Assembly: GCF_000746095.1 (NCBI RefSeq)
Contig: NZ_JQKP01000002.1
Span: 124,001-188,000 of the forward strand
DNA: 64,000 nucleotides
Direction: 5' to 3'
DNA from: Ferriphaselus sp. R-1
GTDB lineage: Bacteria > Pseudomonadota > Gammaproteobacteria > Burkholderiales > Gallionellaceae
A program made the translations under genes and the position numbers. Numbering within the stretch: the first letter of the stretch is position 1; each line of letters begins with the position of its first letter. Of the stretch, positions 57,477 through 64,000 are shown in pieces. The notes beneath the pieces were generated by a model, which saw nothing but the letters and a program-made list of their open reading frames with translations, was not told where the DNA came from and searched no databases.

Positions 57477-59295
57477 CCGGCGCATACTCCGGCACCCAGC
57501 GCACCAGTGCTTGCTTGACCGCCGCATCGCTTTGCTGCGGCGCAGCTGCCCAGCCCAGCAGCGCCTGCGGGAAGTCCGGCTCAGCGGCACGCGCCTGAGC
57601 GATGCGCAACTTGGCATGCGGAGTGGGCAAGGTATGCTCGTTGTCCGCCAGCAACTCTTCGTACAACTTCTCGCCGGGTCGCAATCCGCTGAATTCGATC
57701 TTGATCTCGTCCTCGCTCAGGCCGGACAGGCGGATCAGTTCCTTCGCCAGATCGACGATCCTCACCGGCTCGCCCATGTCCAGCACGAAGATTTCGCCGC
57801 CCTGCCCCATCAGCCCGGCCTGCAACACCAGCTGGGCGGCTTCGGGGATAGACATGAAGAAGCGGGTGATCTCGGGATGCGTCACCGTGACCGGCCCGCC
57901 CTTGGCGATCTGCTCACGGAACTTGGGAATCACGCTGCCGTTGCTGCCCAGCACGTTGCCGAAGCGCACGATGACGAAACAAGTGCCTGTCGCCTGTTGC
58001 AGACTTTGGCAGGCCATCTCCGCCAAGCGTTTGCTGGCTCCCATCACATTGGTCGGATTGACGGCCTTGTCGGTGGAGATGAGCACGAACTTGTCCACCC
58101 CGTGCCGTTGCGCAGCCTGGGCCACCCGCCAGGTGCCCAGCACGTTGTTCTGTATTGCCTGCCAGGCATTGTGCTGCTCCATCAGGGGGACATGTTTGTA
58201 GGCGGCGGCATGGAAGATCACGGCGGGCTGCCAGCGGCTCATGACCTCGTCGAGCCGGGCCGAGTCTCGCACATCACCGATCAGGTACTCGCAGCGCAAC
58301 CCGGGCAGACTGACGCGCAACTCCTGCTCGATGGTGTACAGCGCGAACTCGCCCTGATCGTACAGCAGCAAGGTGGATGGCCCGAAACGGGCAATCTGGC
58401 GGCACAGCTCGGAGCCGATCGAACCGCCCGCGCCGGTGACCATGACGACCTTATCGGTCAGCAACTGATGCAAACCGGCATCGTCCAGCTGCACCGGGTC
58501 GCGGCCTAACAGGTCATCCAGTTCGACCTCGCGCAACTGCGACACCGATACCCGTCCACTCAACAGGTCATCGAAGGAAGGCACGGTGAGTACTTTGACT
58601 CCGGCCTCCTGACACAAGTCGATGGCACGCTTGCGCTGTTGGTGCGAGGCCGAGGGCATCGCGATGATGGCCTGACGGACATCGGCCCGCTCAGCCCAAA
58701 CCGACAGACTTTCCAATGTCCCCAATACTCTGATGCCATTCAAGGCACGCCCAACCTTGTTGCCGTCGTCATCCAGCATCCCCACCGGATGCCACGCTTT
58801 GCTACGCAATAACTCCCTAGACAAGCTGACGGCAGCGTCTCCCGCACCGAGAATCAGCACCGGCTCGCTCAAGAGGTCCACCCGATCAGAGAATTGCCAC
58901 TCCTTCCACATCCGGTAGAACAAGCGGTCACCGCCCATGATCAATATCAGCAGGAGCGGGTCAAGCAGCAACACCGAGCGGGGAATAACAGCTTGATTGC
59001 GCAGCATCCAGAAGAGCAACGGGATAGCAGCCGCAGAAATCGACACTGCCAACAGGATGCGGCGAAAATCGTTCAAACTGGCATATCGCCATATGCCCAG
59101 ATACAGTCCGAAGCGCCAAAACATCAGCCCCTGTAGTGGCACAACCCAAATCAGGGTATTCCACATCTCGGCCAGAAAGTGCGGCGGTAGCTCCAGATTG
59201 AAGCGCAGCAGATACGCCAACACCCAAGCCAGCGCCGAGGCAACCAGATCATGAAGGATCGCCAGCAAGGTACGCGGATTAGTTGGTCTGATCAC
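57460..59295 (-). CDS. Membrane-bound nucleotide-sugar 4,6-dehydratase (WbpM/CapD type)
   Basis: A 611-residue protein starting at a GTG with AGGAG seven bases upstream. Four membrane helices occupy about residues 10-115; a middle Rossmann domain (SEPVLILGAGDAAVSLSREL) and the catalytic extended SDR domain from about 280 follow: VMVTGAGGSIGSELCRQIARFG, VIFHAAAYKHVPLMEQHN, STDKAVNPTNVMGASKRLAE and VRFGNVLGSNGSVIPKF. It converts UDP-GlcNAc to a 4-keto-6-deoxy sugar for QuiNAc or FucNAc synthesis. The order with the two upstream genes equals wbpV-wbpL-wbpM of Pseudomonas, supporting that role. Confidence 0.92.
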   Translation of the reverse strand: MIRPTNPRTLLAILHDLVASALAWVLAYLLRFNLELPPHFLAEMWNTLIWVVPLQGLMFWRFGLYLGIWRYASLNDFRRILLAVSISAAAIPLLFWMLRNQAVIPRSVLLLDPLLLILIMGGDRLFYRMWKEWQFSDRVDLLSEPVLILGAGDAAVSLSRELLRSKAWHPVGMLDDDGNKVGRALNGIRVLGTLESLSVWAERADVRQAIIAMPSASHQQRKRAIDLCQEAGVKVLTVPSFDDLLSGRVSVSQLREVELDDLLGRDPVQLDDAGLHQLLTDKVVMVTGAGGSIGSELCRQIARFGPSTLLLYDQGEFALYTIEQELRVSLPGLRCEYLIGDVRDSARLDEVMSRWQPAVIFHAAAYKHVPLMEQHNAWQAIQNNVLGTWRVAQAAQRHGVDKFVLISTDKAVNPTNVMGASKRLAEMACQSLQQATGTCFVIVRFGNVLGSNGSVIPKFREQIAKGGPVTVTHPEITRFFMSIPEAAQLVLQAGLMGQGGEIFVLDMGEPVRIVDLAKELIRLSGLSEDEIKIEFSGLRPGEKLYEELLADNEHTLPTPHAKLRIAQARAAEPDFPQALLGWAAAPQQSDAAVKQALVRWVPEYAPDERSH

Positions 59296-60256
59296 GTCGA
59301 AACTCCTGCCAGCGGGCGTCCACCGCCCACATCAGCAACACATATAGGCCCGCCAGCGCGGCAACAGCCATCCAAGGAAATACCGGAGCCGCACTGGCCC
59401 AGACCGCCAGCGTGCCGGAAAGGAACATCAGTCCATATTCGGCGAACGCGACCTTGCGATGGCCCCAGCCCGATTGTACCAGTCGCTGATAGTAATGTTC
59501 CCGATGCGCCTCGGTGACCTTGGCCCCGCGCAAGGATCGCCGCGCCAGAGTCACCGTCGCATCGACGATGAAGGGCGAGAAGACGATCAGCGGGAACCAG
59601 AACGGCCAGAGCGACTGCTGCCAGCCCACCATGCCCATGACCGCCGCCAGGAAGCCCAGCGGAATGGAGCCAGAGTCTCCCATGAAGATCCGAGCTGGGT
59701 GGAAGTTGTAATACAGGAAACCCAGTGCTGCCGCACCGATGGAGAAATTCAACATGGCGTGCGCTTCACCGCCAGCCATCAACGCTGCCACGCCATACGC
59801 CGTGAAGCCGAAGAAGGCCATCCCGCCCGCCAGGCCATCCGAGCCATCCATGAAATTGTAGAGGTTGGTCATCCAGACGATGGCCAGCAACAGCACGGGG
59901 AAGAGCACGGGATGTTGCCAGGCGAAACCGGAGCCGACCAGCGTGACCAGCGCCGCCATCATCTGTCCGAGCAAACGGGTCCGCACCGGCAGGCCGCGCA
60001 GATCATCCAGCCAGGACACAGCGACCAGCAGCAACATCGGCACGACCACCCACCAGAACAGCGCACCAGGCATGAACGCCCAAGCAGCACAAATACCGCC
60101 CATCATGCCCAGCCCGCCGATGCGCGGGACCGGTATCGTATGCAAGGAGCGCTCGTTGGGTACGTCCTGAACCAGCCGTCCGGTCTTGGAGACCAGCAGA
60201 ATGAGCGTCAGCAGCATGGTGACGAGTGCCGCCACCACCGGGGAGTAATGTGTCAT
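59279..60256 (-). CDS. WbpL/WecA-type undecaprenyl-phosphate N-acetylhexosamine phosphotransferase
   Basis: A 325-residue polytopic enzyme from the ATG at 60256 (MTHYSPVVAALVTMLLTLILL). The MraY/WecA family signatures are present: DVPNERSLHTIPVPRIGGLGM, SWLDDLRGLP with the metal-binding Asp pair, NLYNFMDGSDGLAGGMAFF, HPARIFMGDSGSIPLGFL and the cytosolic His loop EAHREHYYQRLVQSGWGH. It starts lipid-linked oligosaccharide synthesis by moving a sugar 1-phosphate onto undecaprenyl phosphate. It overlaps the flanking genes by 17 and 4 bases. Similarity of context to WbpL suggests QuiNAc- or FucNAc-1-phosphate as substrate. Confidence 0.92.
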   Translation of the reverse strand: MTHYSPVVAALVTMLLTLILLVSKTGRLVQDVPNERSLHTIPVPRIGGLGMMGGICAAWAFMPGALFWWVVVPMLLLVAVSWLDDLRGLPVRTRLLGQMMAALVTLVGSGFAWQHPVLFPVLLLAIVWMTNLYNFMDGSDGLAGGMAFFGFTAYGVAALMAGGEAHAMLNFSIGAAALGFLYYNFHPARIFMGDSGSIPLGFLAAVMGMVGWQQSLWPFWFPLIVFSPFIVDATVTLARRSLRGAKVTEAHREHYYQRLVQSGWGHRKVAFAEYGLMFLSGTLAVWASAAPVFPWMAVAALAGLYVLLMWAVDARWQEFRRDQTN

Positions 60257-61215
60257 CTTTTGACCGTTTTGAACCAGTTCGCCGTGGCCTGCAAGCCTTG
60301 CTGCAGGGGATAAGGAGGGCACCAGCCCAACTCCCGGCGGATTTTATCATCGTCTATCCGCAGCGAGCCGACCAAGCGCGCGATCTGGGCGGACCGACCG
60401 CTCACCCTGCCGACCAATTCCAACGCCATCACCGGGATCGGCAGCATACGCGGCCTCACATCCAGAGCGCGCGCCAACTGTCGCACCAGCTCCGAGGTGG
60501 AGAGTGGCTCGCCATCCCGCACCAGATAGGTCTGCCCCACCGCCCCCGGGTGGGTCGCGCACAGGATCAGCAGATCGACCAGATTGCCGACGTAGATCAG
60601 ATCACGCGCGTTGTGGATGGAACCGATGGGCAGCGGCACGCCTTGGGCGACGGCGCGCATCAGCGCGATGAAGTTACCCTTGACTCCCGGCCCATAGACC
60701 AGCGGCGGGCGAACGACGACCACTTCCAGTCCGGTCTCGCGAGCCAGCTGATGCAGCGCCTGCTCCGCCTCCCATTTGGACACGCCGTAAGGATCCTGCG
60801 GGTGTGGGCACGCGGTCTCGTCATACGCTGTCGTGGCCGGAGTCTCCTCACCGTTGACCTTGATCGAACTGACATACACGAAACGCTTGACCCCCGCTGC
60901 TACTGCGCTGCGCGCAAGGCGCATGGTCCCCTCGACATTCACCTTGCGGAACTCCTCCAGCGGATCTGCCGAAGTGTCTCGCATCACATGGACCCGGGCA
61001 GCCAGATGAACCACGACATCCATTCCCGCCAGTGCCGCAAACCAATCGGGAGCGGCAGCCTGCACAACGATATTCTCCACTCCGCCATCGAACTCGGCAG
61101 GCGCGCGGGTGACCGCTCGCACGGCATAGCCTCGCGCATGAGCTTCCGCACAAAGAACGCGCCCGACAAAGCCATTAGCGCCCGTCACCAACATGCTTTT
61201 GCCCATGAGCGTCAT
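60253..61215 (-). CDS. NAD-dependent epimerase/reductase, WbpV-like
   Basis: A 320-residue extended SDR enzyme from the ATG at 61215. The Rossmann start is KSMLVTGANGFVGRVLCAEA; VVHLAARVHVM with FRKVNVEGT, the catalytic YGVSKWEAEQAL and the substrate region VYGPGVKGNFIALM follow. The combination VHLAARVHVM...NV.GT belongs to the group of UDP-4-keto-QuiNAc 4-reductases and UDP-GlcNAc 4-epimerases (WbpV-like). Directly followed by WbpL- and WbpM-like genes, it probably makes UDP-QuiNAc. An epimerase activity is the alternative. It overlaps the neighbour genes by four bases on both sides. Confidence 0.88.
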   Translation of the reverse strand: MTLMGKSMLVTGANGFVGRVLCAEAHARGYAVRAVTRAPAEFDGGVENIVVQAAAPDWFAALAGMDVVVHLAARVHVMRDTSADPLEEFRKVNVEGTMRLARSAVAAGVKRFVYVSSIKVNGEETPATTAYDETACPHPQDPYGVSKWEAEQALHQLARETGLEVVVVRPPLVYGPGVKGNFIALMRAVAQGVPLPIGSIHNARDLIYVGNLVDLLILCATHPGAVGQTYLVRDGEPLSTSELVRQLARALDVRPRMLPIPVMALELVGRVSGRSAQIARLVGSLRIDDDKIRRELGWCPPYPLQQGLQATANWFKTVKR

Positions 61216-61961
61216 CGCCGTATCAGCTCCAACACTTTCGCCGGGTATTTCGACAACACTTTCAACGTATTGGTCTTTATCCCGTTCTCCCGGCAGGCGC
61301 GCAGCACTTCGCGGTTGAGCAGCAAGGTGTTCCGCCACCCGCCGGTGCTTACTCCGCCGGTCTGCATGTGCACGAACACTTCCTGCACATAGCGGGAGCG
61401 CAGCACATCGCCGTGGAATGCCCGCGCGATGAACTCGAAATCGCCTGCGATCCGGTAGTCCGTGCGAAACTTGCCCACCCGGCTAAACACCTCGCGCTTC
61501 AGGAACAGTGCAGGATGGGCGGGCATCCAGCCCCAGGCGATCCGGGCCGGACTAAAGCGGGCCGAGCTGTAGCGGCGTATCAGCCGCCCCGGATCTTCTG
61601 CACGAAAGAACGCCACATCACCGTACAGGGCATCTAGGTTGCCGGCTCTCATTTCCTTGACGACATCTTCCAGAACCCGAGCATGGGCATAGATGTCATC
61701 AGCATTCAGGAATCCGATGAGATGCCCGGTCGCCAGGCTTATGCCCTTGTTCATCCCATCGTAGATGCCATGGTCCGGCTCGGAGATAAGGCGCGCCACA
61801 TGCGTCCCGTCGCGCCTGACTATCGCGACCGTCCCGTCCTTCGAGCCTCCGTCGATCACGATGTGCTCGATATCGGGGTAGGTCTGCTCAGCCACAGAAC
61901 GCAAGGTCGCCGAGATGGTGGCGGCGGCGTTGTAGGCGACGGTAACGATACTGATCTTCAT
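61212..61961 (-). CDS. Glycosyltransferase family 2
   Basis: A 249-residue GT-A enzyme starting MKISIVTVAYNAAATISATLRSVAEQTYPDIEHIVIDGGSKDGTV, a standard family 2 N-terminus. ISEPDHGIYDGMNKGISLATGHLIGFLNADDIY contains the metal-binding Asp pair. This branch, with IAWGWMPAHPALFLKREVF, resembles WcaA/WfgS-like enzymes adding sugars in colanic acid or O-antigen clusters. Its ATG overlaps the preceding stop (ATGA), as does its stop with the following epimerase gene. Substrate not predictable. Confidence 0.9.
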   Translation of the reverse strand: MKISIVTVAYNAAATISATLRSVAEQTYPDIEHIVIDGGSKDGTVAIVRRDGTHVARLISEPDHGIYDGMNKGISLATGHLIGFLNADDIYAHARVLEDVVKEMRAGNLDALYGDVAFFRAEDPGRLIRRYSSARFSPARIAWGWMPAHPALFLKREVFSRVGKFRTDYRIAGDFEFIARAFHGDVLRSRYVQEVFVHMQTGGVSTGGWRNTLLLNREVLRACRENGIKTNTLKVLSKYPAKVLELIRR

Positions 61962-63130
61962 GTGCGGGCCCTGACGATGGCCTCGACCAGATCGGCGAAC
62001 TCGCTACCGAACCGGCAGACCCGCGCCTCTGCTTGCTGGCGGGCAAGGCTGGCCGCCGCCACACGCTGCGGTGCACTCAATACGGGAAAACCTTGCATCG
62101 CGTCAGCCAGCGCGAGTGCCGAATAGCGATCGAAATAGCTGGCATCCGCCCCCATCTGCTCGCGGTGCACGGCCAGATCCGACAGCAGCATCGGTGTACC
62201 TATCGCGCGCGCCTCTTCCACCGTGGTGCTCCAGCCCTCGAACAAGGACGGATTGAGCAAGGCGGTACAGGACTGCATCAGTGCGGCGAGATGGGGGTAT
62301 GGGATCAGCCCAAGGAAGCGCATCTCTCCCTGAACGCCCAGCCGCTCGACCTGTGCCTGCAAACAGGGAAAATGCTCCGGGTCGCGCGGGTCGCTCTGCA
62401 TGCCGGAAGCGGCCACGACCACGCGCTCGCCACGCTCGCGCAAAATCGCCAAAGCTTCTACCACAAGCGCATGATTCTTATGCTTCCAGAACTGGTTAGG
62501 CATGAAGAAAAAGCGCTCTGGCAAGGCATACTCATTGGCGATTCGGCGCGCCGCGTCCTGCTCCATCGCCGCTCCCGGAGGGACGGCAAAATGCACAACT
62601 TGCGTCCGACTGCGCGTGGATGGATAGTAACGCTCACAGGCCACACGGGCATCCTCACTGCTCAGCATGACGAAGCGCCGCCCGATCACCTGGGCGATGA
62701 AGCCGATCTCGCGCTTCCAGCGCCCCTGCCAGGTGAACATGTGAGGCAACTCGCGATGCTGGAAGTCGGGTATCCAGGCGATGGCTGGCAAGCCCAGCCG
62801 CCAGCCGAAGAACTGAGCGTTCTCGAACACCGCGTCGATCCGATGATGCCGGAAAAGCTCGGCCACAGCCATGTCCTTGCCCCAAGCGATAGCTTGCAGC
62901 AACGAGCGCCCACGGCGCGAAGCATCAAGCAGGGGGGTGCGGACGAACTCGACTCCCGGGATCGCGGCCAGCGCCTCGATGTCTGTCCCCGTCATGCTTG
63001 CGCCCACGAAAAGTACCGGGGTCAGGCGCCGGCCTTCGTGCTGTGCCAGTACTTGCAACAGGTTGCGCAGGTAATTGAATCCGCCAGTCCACGTCTTGCC
63101 ACCGATCAGGGTAAAGGCGACTCTCGTCAA
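61958..63130 (-). CDS. Glycosyltransferase family 4
   Basis: A 390-residue GT-B enzyme. It begins MTRVAFTLIGGKTWTGGFNYLRNLLQVLAQHEG; the central part has IAWIPDFQHRELPHMFTWQG, and the donor-binding half contains MPNQFWKHKNHALVVEALAIL and LLNPSLFEGWSTTVEEARAIGTPMLLSDLAVHREQ, the family 4 motif with conserved Glu residues. Typical relatives transfer mannose or other sugars in O-antigen synthesis; GDP-mannose could come from manC at 30.8 kb, which is only a suggestion. It overlaps both neighbouring genes by four bases. Confidence 0.88.
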   Translation of the reverse strand: MTRVAFTLIGGKTWTGGFNYLRNLLQVLAQHEGRRLTPVLFVGASMTGTDIEALAAIPGVEFVRTPLLDASRRGRSLLQAIAWGKDMAVAELFRHHRIDAVFENAQFFGWRLGLPAIAWIPDFQHRELPHMFTWQGRWKREIGFIAQVIGRRFVMLSSEDARVACERYYPSTRSRTQVVHFAVPPGAAMEQDAARRIANEYALPERFFFMPNQFWKHKNHALVVEALAILRERGERVVVAASGMQSDPRDPEHFPCLQAQVERLGVQGEMRFLGLIPYPHLAALMQSCTALLNPSLFEGWSTTVEEARAIGTPMLLSDLAVHREQMGADASYFDRYSALALADAMQGFPVLSAPQRVAAASLARQQAEARVCRFGSEFADLVEAIVRART

Positions 63131-64000
63131 AACTCATCTCCACTCGAAGTCAGATACCAGCCGACATACTCGGCGATACCTTGTGCGACAGGCAGGATGT
63201 CGCCTATCGCCAGAGTTCGCATCCTGGCATTGTCGGCCACCAGGCTGAATGGGTCACCGGGTCGGGACCGGCCATTGAACGAGACCGTGCGAGACTCGCC
63301 CCGTGCGCGTTCCCAAGCGGTCAGGACGTGCCCGGCGATCTCGCTGACCGGCGTTACCGCACCGGATGCGACGTTGATGACGGGGGCGTCCGCTCCAGCC
63401 AACTCCGGCAGCCGTCCCAATACCCTGGCCACATCACGGACATCGACCCAGTCACGCAACTCCTTACCCGTCCCACCCAATTCGACCGCGCCACCCGCTG
63501 CCAGTTTGCAGCACAGATCCCACAGCAATTGTTTCTTCAACCCCGGCCCGTACACAGAGAACAAGCGTGGCAGCACGACGGACAGTCCGAAGTTAGCCGC
63601 ATAGGAGCGACACAACTCCTCCATCATGAACTTATGCGCCCCATACGGAGAATAGGGCATCGTCGCCGCGCGCTCGGTGATCGCGCCTTCGTGGCCGGCA
63701 CCGTACACCGCTGCGCTGGACACGGCGACCACCTTGGCCTGAGGGGCGTGCTGGCGCAGCCATTCCAGCAAGGTCGCCGTGGTCACCACGGTACGCGTGA
63801 AGTCTTCCAGCGGATTGGCGATCGCGGCGCCGACCGACGAGCCGCCCGCAAGGTGGAACACCACGTCCGGCGAACCGCCCGCCTGCTGCATCTGGTCCAG
63901 ATTACTTGCGCTGATCTCGCCGTTGATCCAGGACGCTATGCCCCAGTGTCTGGCCTCGATCGCCGGCCAGGCGCCGTGACCTATACCGGCAACCAGATTG
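63127..64000 (-). CDS. NAD-dependent epimerase/dehydratase, N-terminus cut by window edge
   Basis: At least 290 residues of an extended SDR enzyme run off the right edge; the frame stays open to 64000 and reads upstream as NLVAGIGHGAWPAIEARHWG, so the start is outside. The cofactor-binding Gly-rich loop is near or beyond the edge. Visible motifs are VVFHLAGGSSVGAAIANPLEDF, VAVSSAAVYGAGHEG, the catalytic YSPYGAHKFMMEEL (Tyr-x3-Lys) and LPRLFSVYGPGLKKQLLWDLC. This suggests a UDP-glucose/GlcNAc 4-epimerase or a dehydratase of surface sugar synthesis. It overlaps the following glycosyltransferase gene by four bases. Confidence 0.87.
   Translation of the reverse strand, partial: NLVAGIGHGAWPAIEARHWGIASWINGEISASNLDQMQQAGGSPDVVFHLAGGSSVGAAIANPLEDFTRTVVTTATLLEWLRQHAPQAKVVAVSSAAVYGAGHEGAITERAATMPYSPYGAHKFMMEELCRSYAANFGLSVVLPRLFSVYGPGLKKQLLWDLCCKLAAGGAVELGGTGKELRDWVDVRDVARVLGRLPELAGADAPVINVASGAVTPVSEIAGHVLTAWERARGESRTVSFNGRSRPGDPFSLVADNARMRTLAIGDILPVAQGIAEYVGWYLTSSGDEF

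Overview
The window looks like a chromosomal segment of a betaproteobacterial chemolithoautotroph. A form II RuBisCO operon (cbbR, cbbM, cbbQ, cbbO) and a phosphoribulokinase sit among housekeeping genes in arrangements common in Betaproteobacteria: dusB-fis-purH-purD, polA with thrB and a DUF2782 gene, and leuS-lptE-holA. Base composition is GC-rich. An iron- or sulfur-oxidising member of the Gallionellaceae/Nitrosomonadales fits best, but this is inferred from gene content only.

Layout. 1-6.5 kb: the end of an ABC-2 permease, then a leftward heavy-metal efflux operon (small secreted protein, TolC-type channel, lipoprotein adaptor, RND pump, PII-like protein). 6.5-11.1 kb: rightward dusB-fis-purH-[small secreted protein]-purD. 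11.2-24.7 kb: a signalling block. A leftward seven-gene operon encodes a receiver, a GGDEF protein, a hybrid kinase with two receivers and an HPt, a receiver-HD-GYP protein, a five-PAS kinase, a PhnD-like binding protein and a membrane kinase. A divergent rightward set encodes a receiver and two unrecognised proteins. A helix-turn-helix/receiver gene carrying a frameshift closes the block. 25.0-30.7 kb: tRNA-Met with terminator, polA, and a rightward LOG-DUF2782-thrB-membrane protein group. 30.7-35.5 kb: leftward manC, uvrD and phosphoribulokinase. 35.6-42.0 kb: rightward leuS-lptE-holA-cutA-dsbD. 42.0-48.3 kb: divergent cbbR/cbbM with cbbQ-cbbO, then a leftward dps-family gene. 48.6-53.0 kb: a rightward trio of short PstS-like protein, outer-membrane barrel and sensor phosphodiesterase. 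53.0-64.0 kb: a surface polysaccharide cluster containing a wbpV-wbpL-wbpM-like initiation module, an O-antigen ligase, GtrA, several glycosyltransferases and a truncated epimerase at the right edge.

The most unusual points are three in-frame insertions of palindromic, REP-like DNA inside leuS (two) and uvrD (one), all within about 5 kb; the operon that combines an orphan PhnD-type binding protein with kinases and both c-di-GMP synthesis and HD-GYP degradation domains; two linked unknown proteins sharing a YAS/L-rich motif; a one-base frameshift that removes the end of a receiver domain; and the PstS-like/porin/phosphodiesterase trio, which resembles a periplasm-to-c-di-GMP signalling unit. 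No CRISPR array, transposase, integrase, rRNA or phage gene was seen.
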